Assembly (NCBI GenBank): GCA_036403035.1
Contig: DASWRT010000260.1
Coordinates: 1-25,511, forward strand
DNA length: 25,511 nt
From: DASWRT01 sp036403035
GTDB taxonomy: Bacteria > Pseudomonadota > Alphaproteobacteria > ATCC43930 > CGMCC-115725
Direction: 5' to 3'
In this document: one piece after another, positions 18,100-25,511 of the stretch
Position numbering within the stretch: the stretch's first letter is position 1
How the letters are laid out: every line of letters begins with the position of its first letter
Program-made: the position numbers and the translations under genes
The notes under the pieces: generated by a model
The model's input: the letters and a program-made list of their open reading frames with translations, nothing else
The model's database searches: none
What the model was told of the DNA's origin: nothing

Positions 18100-19398
18100 T
18101 CACGCGTCCCCGCGCTCCCGTGCGACCGCGCGCCAGCCGATGTCGCGGCGGCAGAAGCCGTCGGGGAAGTCGATCCGGTCGACCGCCGCATAGGCGCGGC
18201 GCTGCGCCTCGGCGACGGTGGCGCCCACCGCGGTCACGCCGAGCACCCGGCCGCCGTCGGCGACGAGGCGGCCCTGCGCGTCGCGGCGCGTGCCGGCATG
18301 GAAGATCTGCACGTCCTCTCCGCCGGCCGCCGCCGCGGCCGCGGCGAGGCCGTCGATCTCGCCGCCCTTGCGCGGCTCGCCGGGATAGCCCCTGGCGGCC
18401 ATCACGACGCAGAGCGACGCCGCGCCGCGCCAGCGCAGCGACACGCTGTCCAGCACCCCGTCGCGCGCCGCGACGAAGGCCGGCAGCAGGTCGCTCTGAA
18501 GCCGCACCGTCAGCGCCTGACACTCCGGGTCGCCGAAGCGCACGTTGTATTCGATGAGCTTCGGTCCCTCTTCGGTCAGCATCAGCCCGGCATAGAGCAC
18601 GCCCTTGAACGGTCGGCCCTCGGCCGCCATCCCGGCGACGGTCGGCCTGACGATGCGCGCCATCACCTGCTCGGCGATCTCCGGCGTGACGCAAGGGGCC
18701 GGAGAGTAGGCGCCCATGCCGCCGGTGTTCGGTCCGACATCGCCGTCGCCCACCGCCTTGTGGTCCTGCGCCGAGGCGAGCGGCAGGGCGTGCACGCCGT
18801 CGACCAGCGCGAAGAAGCTCGCCTCCTCGCCTTCCAGGAATTCCTCGATCACCAGCACCGCCCCGGCCGCGCCGAAACGGCCGCCGGTCAGCACCTCGTC
18901 GATCGCGGCGAACGCCTCATCGACCGTGCGCGCGACGGTGACGCCCTTGCCCGCGGCGAGTCCGTCCGCCTTGACGACGATTGGCGCGCCCCGCGCCCGG
19001 ACATATTCCTTCGCCGCCGCGGCGTCGCGGAACCGGCCGTAGGCGGCGGTCGGGATGCCGTACTTGGCGCAGAAATCCTTGGTGAAGCCCTTCGAGCCTT
19101 CGAGCGCTGATGCGGCGGCGGTCGGACCGAACGCGGCGATGCCGGCCGCCTCCAGCGCGTCGACCAGCCCGGCCACCAACGGCGCCTCCGGCCCGACGAT
19201 GACGAAGTCGATGCGCTCGCGCCGGCAGAAATCGAGCAGGCCGGCGATGTCGGTCGCGGCGACCGGGACGCAGGCCGCCACCTCGGCGATCCCCGGATTG
19301 CCGGGCGCGCAGAACAGCGCGTCGCACAGCGGCGACGCCGACACCGCCCAGCACAGCGCATGCTCGCGCCCGCCCGAACCGACCACCAGAACCCGCAT
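18100..19398 (-). CDS. purD: Phosphoribosylamine–glycine ligase
   Basis: The 432-residue ATP-grasp enzyme makes glycinamide ribonucleotide from phosphoribosylamine, glycine and ATP, step two of purine synthesis. The N-terminal MRVLVVGSGGREHALCWAV and APGNPG are diagnostic. The ATP-grasp part has IVVKADGLAAGKGV, EEFLEGEEASFFALVDG and QDHKAVGDGDVGPNTGGMGAYSPAP; NVRFGDPECQ is the Mg/ATP block. Length is normal. The start ATG at 19398 has GAGG about 10 bases upstream. A Gly/Ala run (GLAAAAAAAGGEDVQIF) near residue 350 is somewhat Ala-rich but in frame. The gene is divergent from xseA across 102 bases, a pairing often seen in alphaproteobacteria. Confidence 0.97.
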   Translation of the reverse strand: MRVLVVGSGGREHALCWAVSASPLCDALFCAPGNPGIAEVAACVPVAATDIAGLLDFCRRERIDFVIVGPEAPLVAGLVDALEAAGIAAFGPTAAASALEGSKGFTKDFCAKYGIPTAAYGRFRDAAAAKEYVRARGAPIVVKADGLAAGKGVTVARTVDEAFAAIDEVLTGGRFGAAGAVLVIEEFLEGEEASFFALVDGVHALPLASAQDHKAVGDGDVGPNTGGMGAYSPAPCVTPEIAEQVMARIVRPTVAGMAAEGRPFKGVLYAGLMLTEEGPKLIEYNVRFGDPECQALTVRLQSDLLPAFVAARDGVLDSVSLRWRGAASLCVVMAARGYPGEPRKGGEIDGLAAAAAAAGGEDVQIFHAGTRRDAQGRLVADGGRVLGVTAVGATVAEAQRRAYAAVDRIDFPDGFCRRDIGWRAVARERGDA

Positions 19399-19500
19399 GC
19401 CCGTCGTCCTCGCCTACTCGCGCTGTCCCCGCCCGAAACGCGCCGCACCGGCGCACGCCGCCTATCGCCCCGGACCGGCGGTCTTGTATCATGCGCGGCG

Positions 19501-21066
19501 ATGACCGGAACCCCCCTTGCCAGCGACGGCGGCGTCATGCCCGCCGTCGCCGCCGACGTACCGCGTAGTGCCGCCAACGTCGCCGAATTCACCGTCAGCG
19601 AGCTGTCCGTCGCGCTCAAGCGGCGCATCGAGGAGAGCTTTTCATACGTGCGCGTCCGCGGAGAGATCTCCGGCTGGAAGCGCCATTCGTCGGGCCATTG
19701 CTATCTCTGCCTCAAGGACGCCGACGCCGTGCTCGACGCGGTGTGCTGGCGCAACACCGCCGCGCGCCTGCCGATTCGCCCCGAGGACGGGATGGAGGTG
19801 GTCTGCACCGGCAAGCTCACCACCTTCCCCGGCCGCTCGAAGTACCAGCTCGTCATCGAAACGATGGAGCTGGCGGGCAAGGGCGCGCTGCTGCAACTCC
19901 TGGAAGAGCGCAAGCGGAAGCTCGCCGCCGAGGGGCTGTTCGCGCCCGAGCGCAAGAAGAAGCTGCCGTTCCTGCCGCGCGTCATCGGCGTCGTCACCTC
20001 GCCGACCGGCGCGGTGATCCGCGACATCCTGCACCGGCTCGGCGACCGCTTCCCGCGGCACGTGCTGCTCTGGCCGGTCGCGGTGCAGGGCGACGGCGCG
20101 GCGCAGCAGGTGGCGGCGGCGATCGAGGGCTTCAACGCGATCCCCGCCGGGGACGGCGGGCCGGTGCCGCGTCCGGACGTGCTGATCGTCGCGCGCGGCG
20201 GCGGCAGCCTCGAAGACCTGATGGCGTTCAACGAGGAGATCGTCGTGCGCGCCGCGGCGGCTTCGGCGATCCCGCTGATCTCGGCGGTCGGCCACGAGAC
20301 CGACACGACGCTGATCGACTTCGCGAGCGACCGCCGCGCGCCGACGCCGACCGCGGCGGCCGAGATGGCGGTCCCGGTGCGGCTGGAGCTGGTCGCCGAG
20401 ATCGGGACCAAGGGCGGACGCCTCGCCAACGGGCTCGCCCGCTTCCTCGTCGAGCGGCGGGTGCGGCTCGAAGGGCTGGCGCGCGGCCTGCCCGACCCTG
20501 CGACGCTGCTCGGCACGGCGATGCAGCGTCTCGACGACCGGGCCGAGCGGCTGCATCTCGCGATGCGCGGCGCGGCGGCGGCCCGCCAAACGAAGCTGGC
20601 GGCGTCCGGCGAGGCGCTCGACCGCTGCTTCCGCCACGTCGTCGCGCTGGGGAACCGGCGGCTCGCCGGTGTCGCCGACCGGCTGCACCCCGAGCGGCTC
20701 GCGGTCGAGGTCGGGCGCGCGCGGACCCGGCTCGCCGATGTCGCCCCCCGGCTCGATCAGGCGGCCGCCCGGCAGATGGAGCAGTTGCGGAGCCAGCTCG
20801 ACGGCCTCGCGGGACGCCTCGAAAGCCATGAGCTGTCGCACCGGAAGGTGCTGGAGCGCGGCTATGCGATGGTCCGCGACGGCGACCGGAGCCCGCTGCT
20901 ATCGGCGAGCGCCGTCGTCGACGGCGCCGCGCTGACGATCGAGTTCCACGACGGCGAGGTCCAGGCGGTTGCCGGCGCGTCCGGCGACGCCGCGCCGGGC
21001 CATGCACAAGCAAAGCGCCCGCAACCGCGCCGCCCCGCCGCCCCGGTGCAAGGGCGGCTGCTGTGA
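19501..21066 (+). CDS. xseA: Exodeoxyribonuclease VII large subunit
   Basis: A 521-residue subunit that, with several XseB subunits, degrades single-stranded DNA to oligonucleotides. The N-terminal OB fold (about residues 20–125) contains FTVSELSVALKRRIEESF, VRVRGEISGWKRHSSGHCYL and KYQLVIE. The catalytic domain follows, with PRVIGVVTSPTGAVIRDILHR and RPDVLIVARGGGSLEDLMAFNEE, then ISAVGHETDTTLIDFASDRRAPTPTAAAE. A long helical region and the C-terminal VLERGYAMVRD segment complete it. The ATG at 19501 has a poor ribosome-binding site; an ATG at 19537 is an alternative. xseB is not in the window. The stop codon is followed immediately by a REP-like repeat pair, and a small basic Pro/Arg-rich tail ends the protein. 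Confidence 0.96.
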   Translation: MTGTPLASDGGVMPAVAADVPRSAANVAEFTVSELSVALKRRIEESFSYVRVRGEISGWKRHSSGHCYLCLKDADAVLDAVCWRNTAARLPIRPEDGMEVVCTGKLTTFPGRSKYQLVIETMELAGKGALLQLLEERKRKLAAEGLFAPERKKKLPFLPRVIGVVTSPTGAVIRDILHRLGDRFPRHVLLWPVAVQGDGAAQQVAAAIEGFNAIPAGDGGPVPRPDVLIVARGGGSLEDLMAFNEEIVVRAAAASAIPLISAVGHETDTTLIDFASDRRAPTPTAAAEMAVPVRLELVAEIGTKGGRLANGLARFLVERRVRLEGLARGLPDPATLLGTAMQRLDDRAERLHLAMRGAAAARQTKLAASGEALDRCFRHVVALGNRRLAGVADRLHPERLAVEVGRARTRLADVAPRLDQAAARQMEQLRSQLDGLAGRLESHELSHRKVLERGYAMVRDGDRSPLLSASAVVDGAALTIEFHDGEVQAVAGASGDAAPGHAQAKRPQPRRPAAPVQGRLL

Positions 21067-21070
21067 GCCG

Positions 21071-21197
21071 AGCAAACTCGCATGCGCAAAATATCCCCTC
21101 CCCCGCTTGCGGGGGAGGGTCAGGGTGGGGGCTATGCGAGTTCGCTGCGGCCGATGAGGCGCCCCCATCCCGACCTTCCCCCGCAGGCGGGGGAAGG
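21071..21197. repeat. REP-like inverted pair of GC hairpins (BIME-like)
   Basis: Two hairpins with 11-bp stems: CCCTCCCCCGC (21096–21106) with 21109–21119, and CCTTCCCCCGC (21174–21184) with 21187–21197. Each is flanked by TCRGGRTGGGGGC (R = A or G), in opposite orientations (21120–21132 and about 21160–21173), so the second unit is an inverted copy of the first. The first hairpin is also nested in a larger inverted repeat, AGCAAACTCGCAT (21071–21083) with ATGCGAGTTCGCT (21134–21146), matching at 12 of 13 positions. Such CTCCCCCGC..GCGGGGGAG units occur as dispersed intergenic repeats in alphaproteobacteria. It fills the gap between xseA and the M23 gene, starting five bases after the xseA stop. 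Confidence 0.8.
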
Positions 21198-21209
21198 AGT
21201 CCTGACGTG
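21191..21209 (+). promoter_or_regulatory. M23 ribosome-binding site inside the repeat hairpin
   Basis: GGAAGGAG (21192–21199) is the only good ribosome-binding site before the GTG start at 21207. Its GGAAGG part is the 3' arm of the second repeat hairpin and pairs with CCTTCC (21174–21179). Folding would hide the site from ribosomes. Confidence 0.55.
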
Positions 21210-22130
21210 TCTCGATGGCCGAAGGTGGGCTTCAATCGGTGCAGTGCCGCAGCCGCTCTCCTTGCGCTCGCGGTCCTTTCCCTGCCCGCCGCAGCCGGAA
21301 CGCTTGCGTTCGACGGCGCGGCTACGCAGGGCGGGCTGGTGCGCGGGACGACGGAGCCGGAGGCGCGGGTGACGCTGGATGGACGGACGGTCCGCGTCGC
21401 GCCGGACGGCGGGTTCATCATCGGCTTCGGCCGCGACGCCGCGCCGCGCGCCGTCCTGGAGATCGTCCATCCGGACGGCTCGTTCGAGCAGCGCGAGCTG
21501 GCGGTCGCCGCCCGCGGCTACGACATCCAGCGCATCGACAATTTGCCGCCGTCACAGGTCGTGCCGGACCCGGCGGCGCTGGCGCGGATCAAGCGGGACG
21601 CGGAGGCGGTGCGGGCGGTGCGGCGGACCGACAGCGACGAGGCCGGCCATGCCGGGCCGCTACGCTGGCCGGCGACGGGACCGCTGAGCGGCGTCTGGGG
21701 CAGCCAGCGCATCCTCAACGGCGAGCCGCGGGCGCCGCATTACGGCGTCGACGTCGCGGCGCCCGCCGGCACCCCGGTGACGGCCGCCGCCGCCGGGCAG
21801 GTGACGCTGGCGCAGGATCTGTTCCTCACCGGCAACACCGTCGTGATCGATCACGGCTACGGCCTGTCGACGACCTACGCGCACATGGAAACGCTCGCCG
21901 TGCAGCCGGGACAGCGGGTCGCCCAGGGACAGGAAATCGGCAAGGTCGGAGCCACCGGCCGCGTCACCGGCCCGCACCTGCACTGGAGCGCGGAATGGTA
22001 CGAGGTGCGGCTCGACCCGGCGCTGCTCGCCGGGCCGATGCCCGCAGCAATGGCGACGTTGACGAAAGCACCGGCGACGGCGCCACCGTCGGCAGCGACC
22101 GCCGCCCCCGCGGTGGAAGTTCGGCCATGA
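21207..22130 (+). CDS. M23-family peptidase (LytM-type), secreted
   Basis: A 307-residue protein with a basic N-terminus and hydrophobic segment CSAAAALLALAVLSLPAAAG, likely a signal peptide cleaved near residue 30. Residues 31–110 form a beta-rich region (GLVRGTTEPEARVTLDGRTVRVAPDGGF) like the domain preceding M23 in related proteins. The M23 domain (about 151–275) has HYGVD (His178 and Asp182), YAH (His226) and HLH (His257 and His259), so all zinc and catalytic residues are present and an active peptidoglycan endopeptidase is likely. The GTG at 21207 is chosen because the signal peptide then lies at the N-terminus; an in-frame GTG at 21063 overlapping the xseA stop would translate the repeat. 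The C-terminal 35 residues are Ala/Pro/Thr-rich. Its stop overlaps the next start (ATGA). Confidence 0.9.
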   Translation: MSRWPKVGFNRCSAAAALLALAVLSLPAAAGTLAFDGAATQGGLVRGTTEPEARVTLDGRTVRVAPDGGFIIGFGRDAAPRAVLEIVHPDGSFEQRELAVAARGYDIQRIDNLPPSQVVPDPAALARIKRDAEAVRAVRRTDSDEAGHAGPLRWPATGPLSGVWGSQRILNGEPRAPHYGVDVAAPAGTPVTAAAAGQVTLAQDLFLTGNTVVIDHGYGLSTTYAHMETLAVQPGQRVAQGQEIGKVGATGRVTGPHLHWSAEWYEVRLDPALLAGPMPAAMATLTKAPATAPPSAATAAPAVEVRP

Positions 22131-22579
22131 CTCTCTACACGATTGGCTATGAGAAGGCGGCGCTCGCGCCGTTCATCGCGACGCTGCGCGACGCCGGGGT
22201 CGCGACCGTGCTCGACGTGCGCGACTTGCCGCTCTCGCGCCGCCCCGGCTTCTCGAAGCGGCAGCTCGAAGCATCGCTGGACGAGGCCGGGATCGGCTAT
22301 GTCCACCTGAGGGGGCTCGGCACGCCGAAGGAAGGACGCGTCGCCGCCCGCGAAGGCGACAAGGTGAGGTTCTGGCGTATCGTCGAGGAGAAGATGGCGA
22401 CGCCGCAGGCCGTGTTCGACCTCGCCCGCGCCGCCGATCTGGCGCGGGCGACGCCGTGCTGCCTGCTCTGCTACGAGGCGGACCACCGGGTCTGCCACCG
22501 TCAGCGCGTCGCCGACGCGCTGGAGGCGCAATACGGCATCGCGCCGGTCAATCACCTCGCGGTGCCGACGCACCTCTAA
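22127..22579 (+). CDS. DUF488 family protein
   Basis: A 150-residue cytoplasmic protein. MTLYTIGYEKAALAPFIATL, VLDVRDLPLSRRPGFSKRQLE, the LRGLGTP segment and CCLLCYEADHRVCHRQRVAD are the family blocks. The cysteine-rich LLCYE...CHR motif suggests metal or nucleic-acid contact, but no activity is established for the family that I can cite. The ATG overlaps the stop of the M23 gene by four bases (ATGA), and GGTGGAAG precedes it, so translation is likely coupled. The role in relation to the peptidase is not evident. Confidence 0.93.
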   Translation: MTLYTIGYEKAALAPFIATLRDAGVATVLDVRDLPLSRRPGFSKRQLEASLDEAGIGYVHLRGLGTPKEGRVAAREGDKVRFWRIVEEKMATPQAVFDLARAADLARATPCCLLCYEADHRVCHRQRVADALEAQYGIAPVNHLAVPTHL

Positions 22580-22743
22580 AGTCGATCAATCGAATGCCCA
22601 GAGCATCGAAGTCCGAGACATGCTGGCACCCAACTCTACAAGTTAAAAATAAAAGGATATTCGCCATTCCCGAACGTTTACTACCGCGCTGAGCAAGTCC
22701 GGGACTCCCTTAATCGCGCACCCCCCGGCGCCCTTGAGGTCCA
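22580..22743. other. AT-richer spacer after the DUF488 gene
   Basis: 164 bases with no gene. It contains a short inverted repeat TCGATCAATCGA just after the DUF488 stop and an AT-rich stretch TTAAAAATAAAAGGATATTC around 22643–22663, which could hold a promoter for the small membrane protein downstream. I could not define a -35/-10 pair. Confidence 0.35.
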
Positions 22744-22917
22744 ATGAGCACGCTTCTGATCATCATAATCCTGATACTGCTCTTCGGTGGTGGAGGCGGT
22801 TACTACGCTCACGGCCGATATGGCGGGCGAGGCCTCGGTGGGGTGCTTGGCTTGGTCGTGATCGTGCTGATTTTACTCTACCTCTTCGGGGGGCTCGGAG
22901 GGCCCGGCAGGTTGTAG
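22744..22917 (+). CDS. Small Gly-rich membrane protein, DUF3309-like
   Basis: A 57-residue protein: MSTLLIIIILILLFGGGGGYYAH, a central GRYGGRGLGG, then VLGLVVIVLILLYLFGGLGG. Two hydrophobic segments (about residues 4–14 and 34–48) flank a Gly/Tyr/Arg-rich turn. The layout MSTLLIIILILLLFGGGG is very like the small DUF3309-type membrane proteins of alphaproteobacteria, whose function is unknown. The ATG at 22744 has GAGG 7 bases upstream. The gene converges on the acyltransferase gene with 11 bases between stops. The whole reading frame is only 58 codons but has coherent codon use and composition. Confidence 0.78.
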   Translation: MSTLLIIIILILLFGGGGGYYAHGRYGGRGLGGVLGLVVIVLILLYLFGGLGGPGRL

Positions 22918-22928
22918 ACCGGTGGGGC

Positions 22929-23858
22929 TCAATCCGGCCAGCGGCGGTGCAGCCAGAACCACAGTTCCGGCCGCGCGCGGATCCAGCCCTCGATCTCCCG
23001 GTTCACCCGCGTCATCAGCGTCAGCGTGTCGGCGTGACGGTCGCCAGTCCGCTCGATCTCGATCGGCGGCGAGACGACGAGCCGGAACCGGGCGCCGCCG
23101 ACGCGCTCGACGCGCGCCGGCACCACCGCGCAGTCGAAGCGCAGCGCCAGTTGCGCCAGCGCCGGCGCGGTCATCGCGTCGCGGCCGAAGAAGGGAACGG
23201 AGATGCCGTCGTTCATCTTCTGGTCGACCAACATCGCGAGGTGCCGCCCTTCCTTCAGCGCCTCGATCGCACGGCGTGCGGCGACCGCTCCCTTCGGGAT
23301 CAACTCGCTGCCCACGGCGCCGCGGGTTTCCGCGATCAGGTCGTCGATCAGCGGGTTGTTGGCGGCGCGGTAGATCTGCGCGACCGAAAGGCCCTTCTGC
23401 GTGGCCGCCGCCGACGTGACTTCCCAGTTCCCGTAATGCGCCGAGAAGAAGATGATTCGCTTGCCGGCGGCGATCAGCGGATCGACCAGATCGATGCCGA
23501 CCGTCTCGACCCGGCCGCCGGGTTCGTAGACGCGAAGCTCCGTGAGATGCGGATATTCGGCGACGACGCGGCCGAGATTGTCCCACATCCCGGTGACGGT
23601 CCGGTCGAGGTCGGCCTCGCTCAGCTCCGGCATGGCGCAGCGCAGGTTGATCAGCGCCCGCTTCGTGACGCCGAGCCGCGGCCCGACCGTGCGCGCGATC
23701 CGGCCGCCGAGCGCCGAGGCGGCGTCGACCGGCAGCGCGCGGAACAGCGCGAACAGCAGGCGTGCGCCCCACCCTTCGAGACGCCGCCGCAGCGTCACCG
23801 GCTTCCGCTGCGGTGCGTGGGGAACCGCCGCATCCATCGTGGTCGTCCGGTCAGCCAT
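22929..23858 (-). CDS. LpxL/HtrB-family lipid A acyltransferase
   Basis: A 309-residue inner-membrane acyltransferase that likely adds a secondary acyl chain to Kdo-lipid A. An amphipathic or membrane N-terminal segment (about 30–55, WGARLLFALFRALPVDAASALGG) is followed by FFSAHYGNWEV, where His141 and Glu146 form the HX4E catalytic motif. QIYRAANNPLIDDL, LAMLVDQKMNDGISVPFFGRDAMTAPALA and the end RPELWFWLHRRWP are typical blocks. It starts at the ATG at 23858, which lies inside the last bases of lpxK (8-base overlap), so the two are coupled in translation. A second ATG seven codons later is possible. The acyl chain preference cannot be read from sequence. Confidence 0.93.
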   Translation of the reverse strand: MADRTTTMDAAVPHAPQRKPVTLRRRLEGWGARLLFALFRALPVDAASALGGRIARTVGPRLGVTKRALINLRCAMPELSEADLDRTVTGMWDNLGRVVAEYPHLTELRVYEPGGRVETVGIDLVDPLIAAGKRIIFFSAHYGNWEVTSAAATQKGLSVAQIYRAANNPLIDDLIAETRGAVGSELIPKGAVAARRAIEALKEGRHLAMLVDQKMNDGISVPFFGRDAMTAPALAQLALRFDCAVVPARVERVGGARFRLVVSPPIEIERTGDRHADTLTLMTRVNREIEGWIRARPELWFWLHRRWPD

Positions 23859-24852
23859 GACTCCGCGGCGATAGCACGAACCGGTCGATAAGCGAAGCGA
23901 CGGCGTCCGGCTCCCGCCAGACGAGGTCGACCGGCAGGACGCGCACCGCGTCGCGCAGCGCCGGCGGCAGCCGCACCGCGTCCTTCGCCGTCGTGACCGG
24001 CATCGCACCGAGCGACCGCGCCGCGGCCAAAAGGCCCTCGATCTCCGCAGCGGCATAGGGATGATGGTCGGGAAAGGCGCGGGACTCCGCAATCTCGGCG
24101 CCGAGCCGTTCCAGCGTCGCGAAGAACTTCGCCGGCCGGCCGATCCCGGCGAAGGCGAGGACGCGCCGCCCGGCGAGGTCCGCCGCCGCATCCCTGGCGG
24201 GAACGAGGTCGGCGCGCAGCAGCGTCGGCGGCCGTCCTTGCCCGTCGTCGATCGCCCGAGCGGCGCCGGCCTCGTCCTCGCCGATCAGCACCACCGCCTG
24301 CGCCCGCGCGAGCCCCGCGCCGACCGGCTCGCGCAGCGGCCCGGCCGGCATCACCAGCCCGTTGCCGAAACCGTAGCCGCCGTCGACGACGAGCAGCGAC
24401 AGGTCCTTGGCAAGCGCCGGGTTCTGGAACCCATCGTCGAGCAGCAGGATCCCGGCGCCCGCGGCGACGGCCTCGCGCGCTCCGGCCACGCGGTCGCGGG
24501 CCACCCAGGTCGGCGCCGCGGCGGCGAGCAGCAGCGGCTCGTCGCCGACCTCTTCAGCGTCATGCCGCGCCGGGTCGACCGCGACCGGCCCGGCGAAACG
24601 CCCGCCATAGCCGCGCGTGACCACATGCACGGCCTTGCCCTCAGCCGCGAGCAGCCGGGCGAGGCTCAGCACCACCGGGGTCTTGCCGGCGCCGCCTGCG
24701 ACGAGGTTGCCGACGCAGACCACCGGGATCGGCGCATGCCACGGCTTGGCCGCGCGCCGCCGCGCCGCGCCCGCCGCCCCGTACAGCGCGCCGAGCGGCG
24801 CCAGCAGCGCCGGCACGAGGCCGGACCGCGTCCAGAACTCAGGCGCGCGCAC
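23851..24852 (-). CDS. lpxK: Tetraacyldisaccharide 4'-kinase
   Basis: The 333-residue kinase phosphorylates the 4' position of the lipid A disaccharide at the inner membrane. APEFWTRSGLVPALLAPLGALYGA is the membrane-associated N-terminus. VCVGNLVAGGAGKTP (Lys57 and Thr58) is the P-loop, VTRGYGGR and LLDDGFQNPALAKDLSLLVVDG are LpxK-specific blocks, and GPLREP and FPDHHPY follow. The start is a GTG at 24852, 14 bases inside the end of waaA, with GGAAAG upstream; no ATG fits, and the residues after it match the family N-terminus. The 3' end overlaps the acyltransferase gene. Confidence 0.95.
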   Translation of the reverse strand: MRAPEFWTRSGLVPALLAPLGALYGAAGAARRRAAKPWHAPIPVVCVGNLVAGGAGKTPVVLSLARLLAAEGKAVHVVTRGYGGRFAGPVAVDPARHDAEEVGDEPLLLAAAAPTWVARDRVAGAREAVAAGAGILLLDDGFQNPALAKDLSLLVVDGGYGFGNGLVMPAGPLREPVGAGLARAQAVVLIGEDEAGAARAIDDGQGRPPTLLRADLVPARDAAADLAGRRVLAFAGIGRPAKFFATLERLGAEIAESRAFPDHHPYAAAEIEGLLAAARSLGAMPVTTAKDAVRLPPALRDAVRVLPVDLVWREPDAVASLIDRFVLSPRSHG

Positions 24853-25511
24853 GGCGCCGGCTTTCCGCCGTGACCGCGCCGGCCGGCTCGGTCGCGGCGC
24901 CGCCGGCCGGCGGCGGAAGCGTCGGCGGATCGAGGAACGGCGCGACGCGCGCGAACACGGCATCAAGCACGTCATGATACCGGGCGGCGACCGCGAGCCC
25001 GGCCTCGGCCCGGCGCGTCCGCTCGGCCGGGTCGCGCAGCAGGCGGCCGATTTCGGCCGCAAGCGCATCGGCGTCGGCGACCGCGACCGCCGCGCCGGCC
25101 TCGTCGAGCGCCCGCGCCAGCGCGGCGCAGTTGCTCATGTCCGGCCCATGCAGGATCGCGCAGTCGAGCTGCGCCGGCTCCAGCGGGTTGTGTCCGCCCT
25201 TCGGCGTCAGCGACGCACCGACGAAGACGATCCCGGCGAGCCGGTAGAACAGCCCCATCTCGCCCATCGTGTCGGCGAGATAGACATCGGTGTCCGGCGC
25301 GATCTCCTCGCCGCGCGACCGCCGCACGACATGCAGCCCGCGCCCGCGTTCGCCCTCGCGAAGCGCCGCCGCGATCGCGTCGCCGCGCGAGGGGTGGCGC
25401 GGCGCGATCATCGTCAGCAGGCCGGGATGCGACGCGGCGAGGGCGCGGTGCGCGGCGGCGGCGGCTTCCTCCTCGCCCGGATGGGTGCTCGCGGCGAGCC
25501 AGAGCGGGCGG
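24839..25511 (-). CDS. waaA: 3-deoxy-D-manno-octulosonic acid (Kdo) transferase, C-terminal part (partial)
   Basis: The frame is open to the window edge; its start lies beyond 25511. The visible 223 residues begin RPLWLAASTHPGEEEAA, the conserved start of the C-terminal GT-B domain of WaaA/KdtA. They continue with DVYLADTMGEMGLFYRLAGIVFVGASLTPKGGHNPLEPA, which includes the nucleotide-sugar site and the Glu of NPLEPA. WaaA transfers Kdo from CMP-Kdo to lipid IVA at the inner membrane. The last 25 residues are Pro/Ala/Arg-rich. Its stop overlaps the lpxK start, so waaA, lpxK and the acyltransferase form one unit. Confidence 0.95.
   Translation of the reverse strand, partial: RPLWLAASTHPGEEEAAAAAHRALAASHPGLLTMIAPRHPSRGDAIAAALREGERGRGLHVVRRSRGEEIAPDTDVYLADTMGEMGLFYRLAGIVFVGASLTPKGGHNPLEPAQLDCAILHGPDMSNCAALARALDEAGAAVAVADADALAAEIGRLLRDPAERTRRAEAGLAVAARYHDVLDAVFARVAPFLDPPTLPPPAGGAATEPAGAVTAESRRRARA

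Noticed and set aside
17832..18191. Small leftward gene in the purD–LivK spacer
   Set aside because: The frames are read-through of purD shadow frames, with no ribosome-binding site or recognisable protein features.
21090..21200. CRISPR array
   Set aside because: There are only two units, they are inverted relative to each other and self-complementary; this is a REP-like pair, not direct repeats with spacers.
21063..21206. M23 gene starting at the GTG that overlaps the xseA stop
   Set aside because: It would translate the repeat element and bury the signal peptide about 60 residues in; the GTG at 21207 with its ribosome-binding site is more sensible.

Overview
The window is ordinary chromosomal housekeeping DNA from a high-GC alphaproteobacterium. 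The evidence is strong G/C bias at third codon positions, the xerC–lpd–sucB–sucA–mdh–zapE neighbourhood familiar from Rhodospirillales and Rhizobiales, the purD/xseA divergence and a waaA–lpxK–acyltransferase lipid A cluster. I cannot place it to genus. I see no rRNA, tRNA, CRISPR array, prophage, transposase or antiphage system, and no convincing previously undescribed system. The noteworthy items are regulatory structures, small proteins and a change in a conserved operon.

Region 1 (1–10.6 kb). The end of xerC runs rightward. It meets a long leftward block that reads, in transcription order, SDR oxidoreductase, zapE, a 48-residue lipoprotein, mdh, sucA, sucB, lpd and two small membrane proteins. 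mdh, sucA, sucB and lpd give malate dehydrogenase and the complete 2-oxoglutarate dehydrogenase complex (E1, E2, E3). The sucCD pair that often lies between mdh and sucA in relatives is absent. A GC-rich hairpin and a palindrome separate mdh from sucA, and a hairpin with a T-run separates sucB from lpd.

Region 2 (10.6–16.6 kb). A DUF6494 protein and a GcvA-like LysR regulator are rightward; the regulator has a perfect 20-bp operator-like palindrome upstream. Then come, leftward, a 69–71-residue protein resembling the I9 propeptide fold, rsmD and an RluB-type pseudouridine synthase (20-nt overlap), and a class-I (C26) amidotransferase-like hydrolase. tadA is rightward and converges on a leftward class-II glutamine amidotransferase. 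rsmD, rluB and tadA all act on rRNA or tRNA.

Region 3 (16.6–19.4 kb). An orphan LivK-type periplasmic binding protein has its own likely promoter and a strong terminator. It is followed by purD, leftward.

Region 4 (19.5–25.5 kb). Rightward are xseA, a REP-like inverted pair of GC hairpins, an M23 peptidase whose ribosome-binding site lies inside the second hairpin, a DUF488 protein (ATGA overlap) and a glycine-rich 57-residue membrane protein. Leftward, with overlapping ends, are waaA (5' part beyond the window), lpxK and an LpxL/HtrB-type acyltransferase, which build the Kdo–lipid A core.
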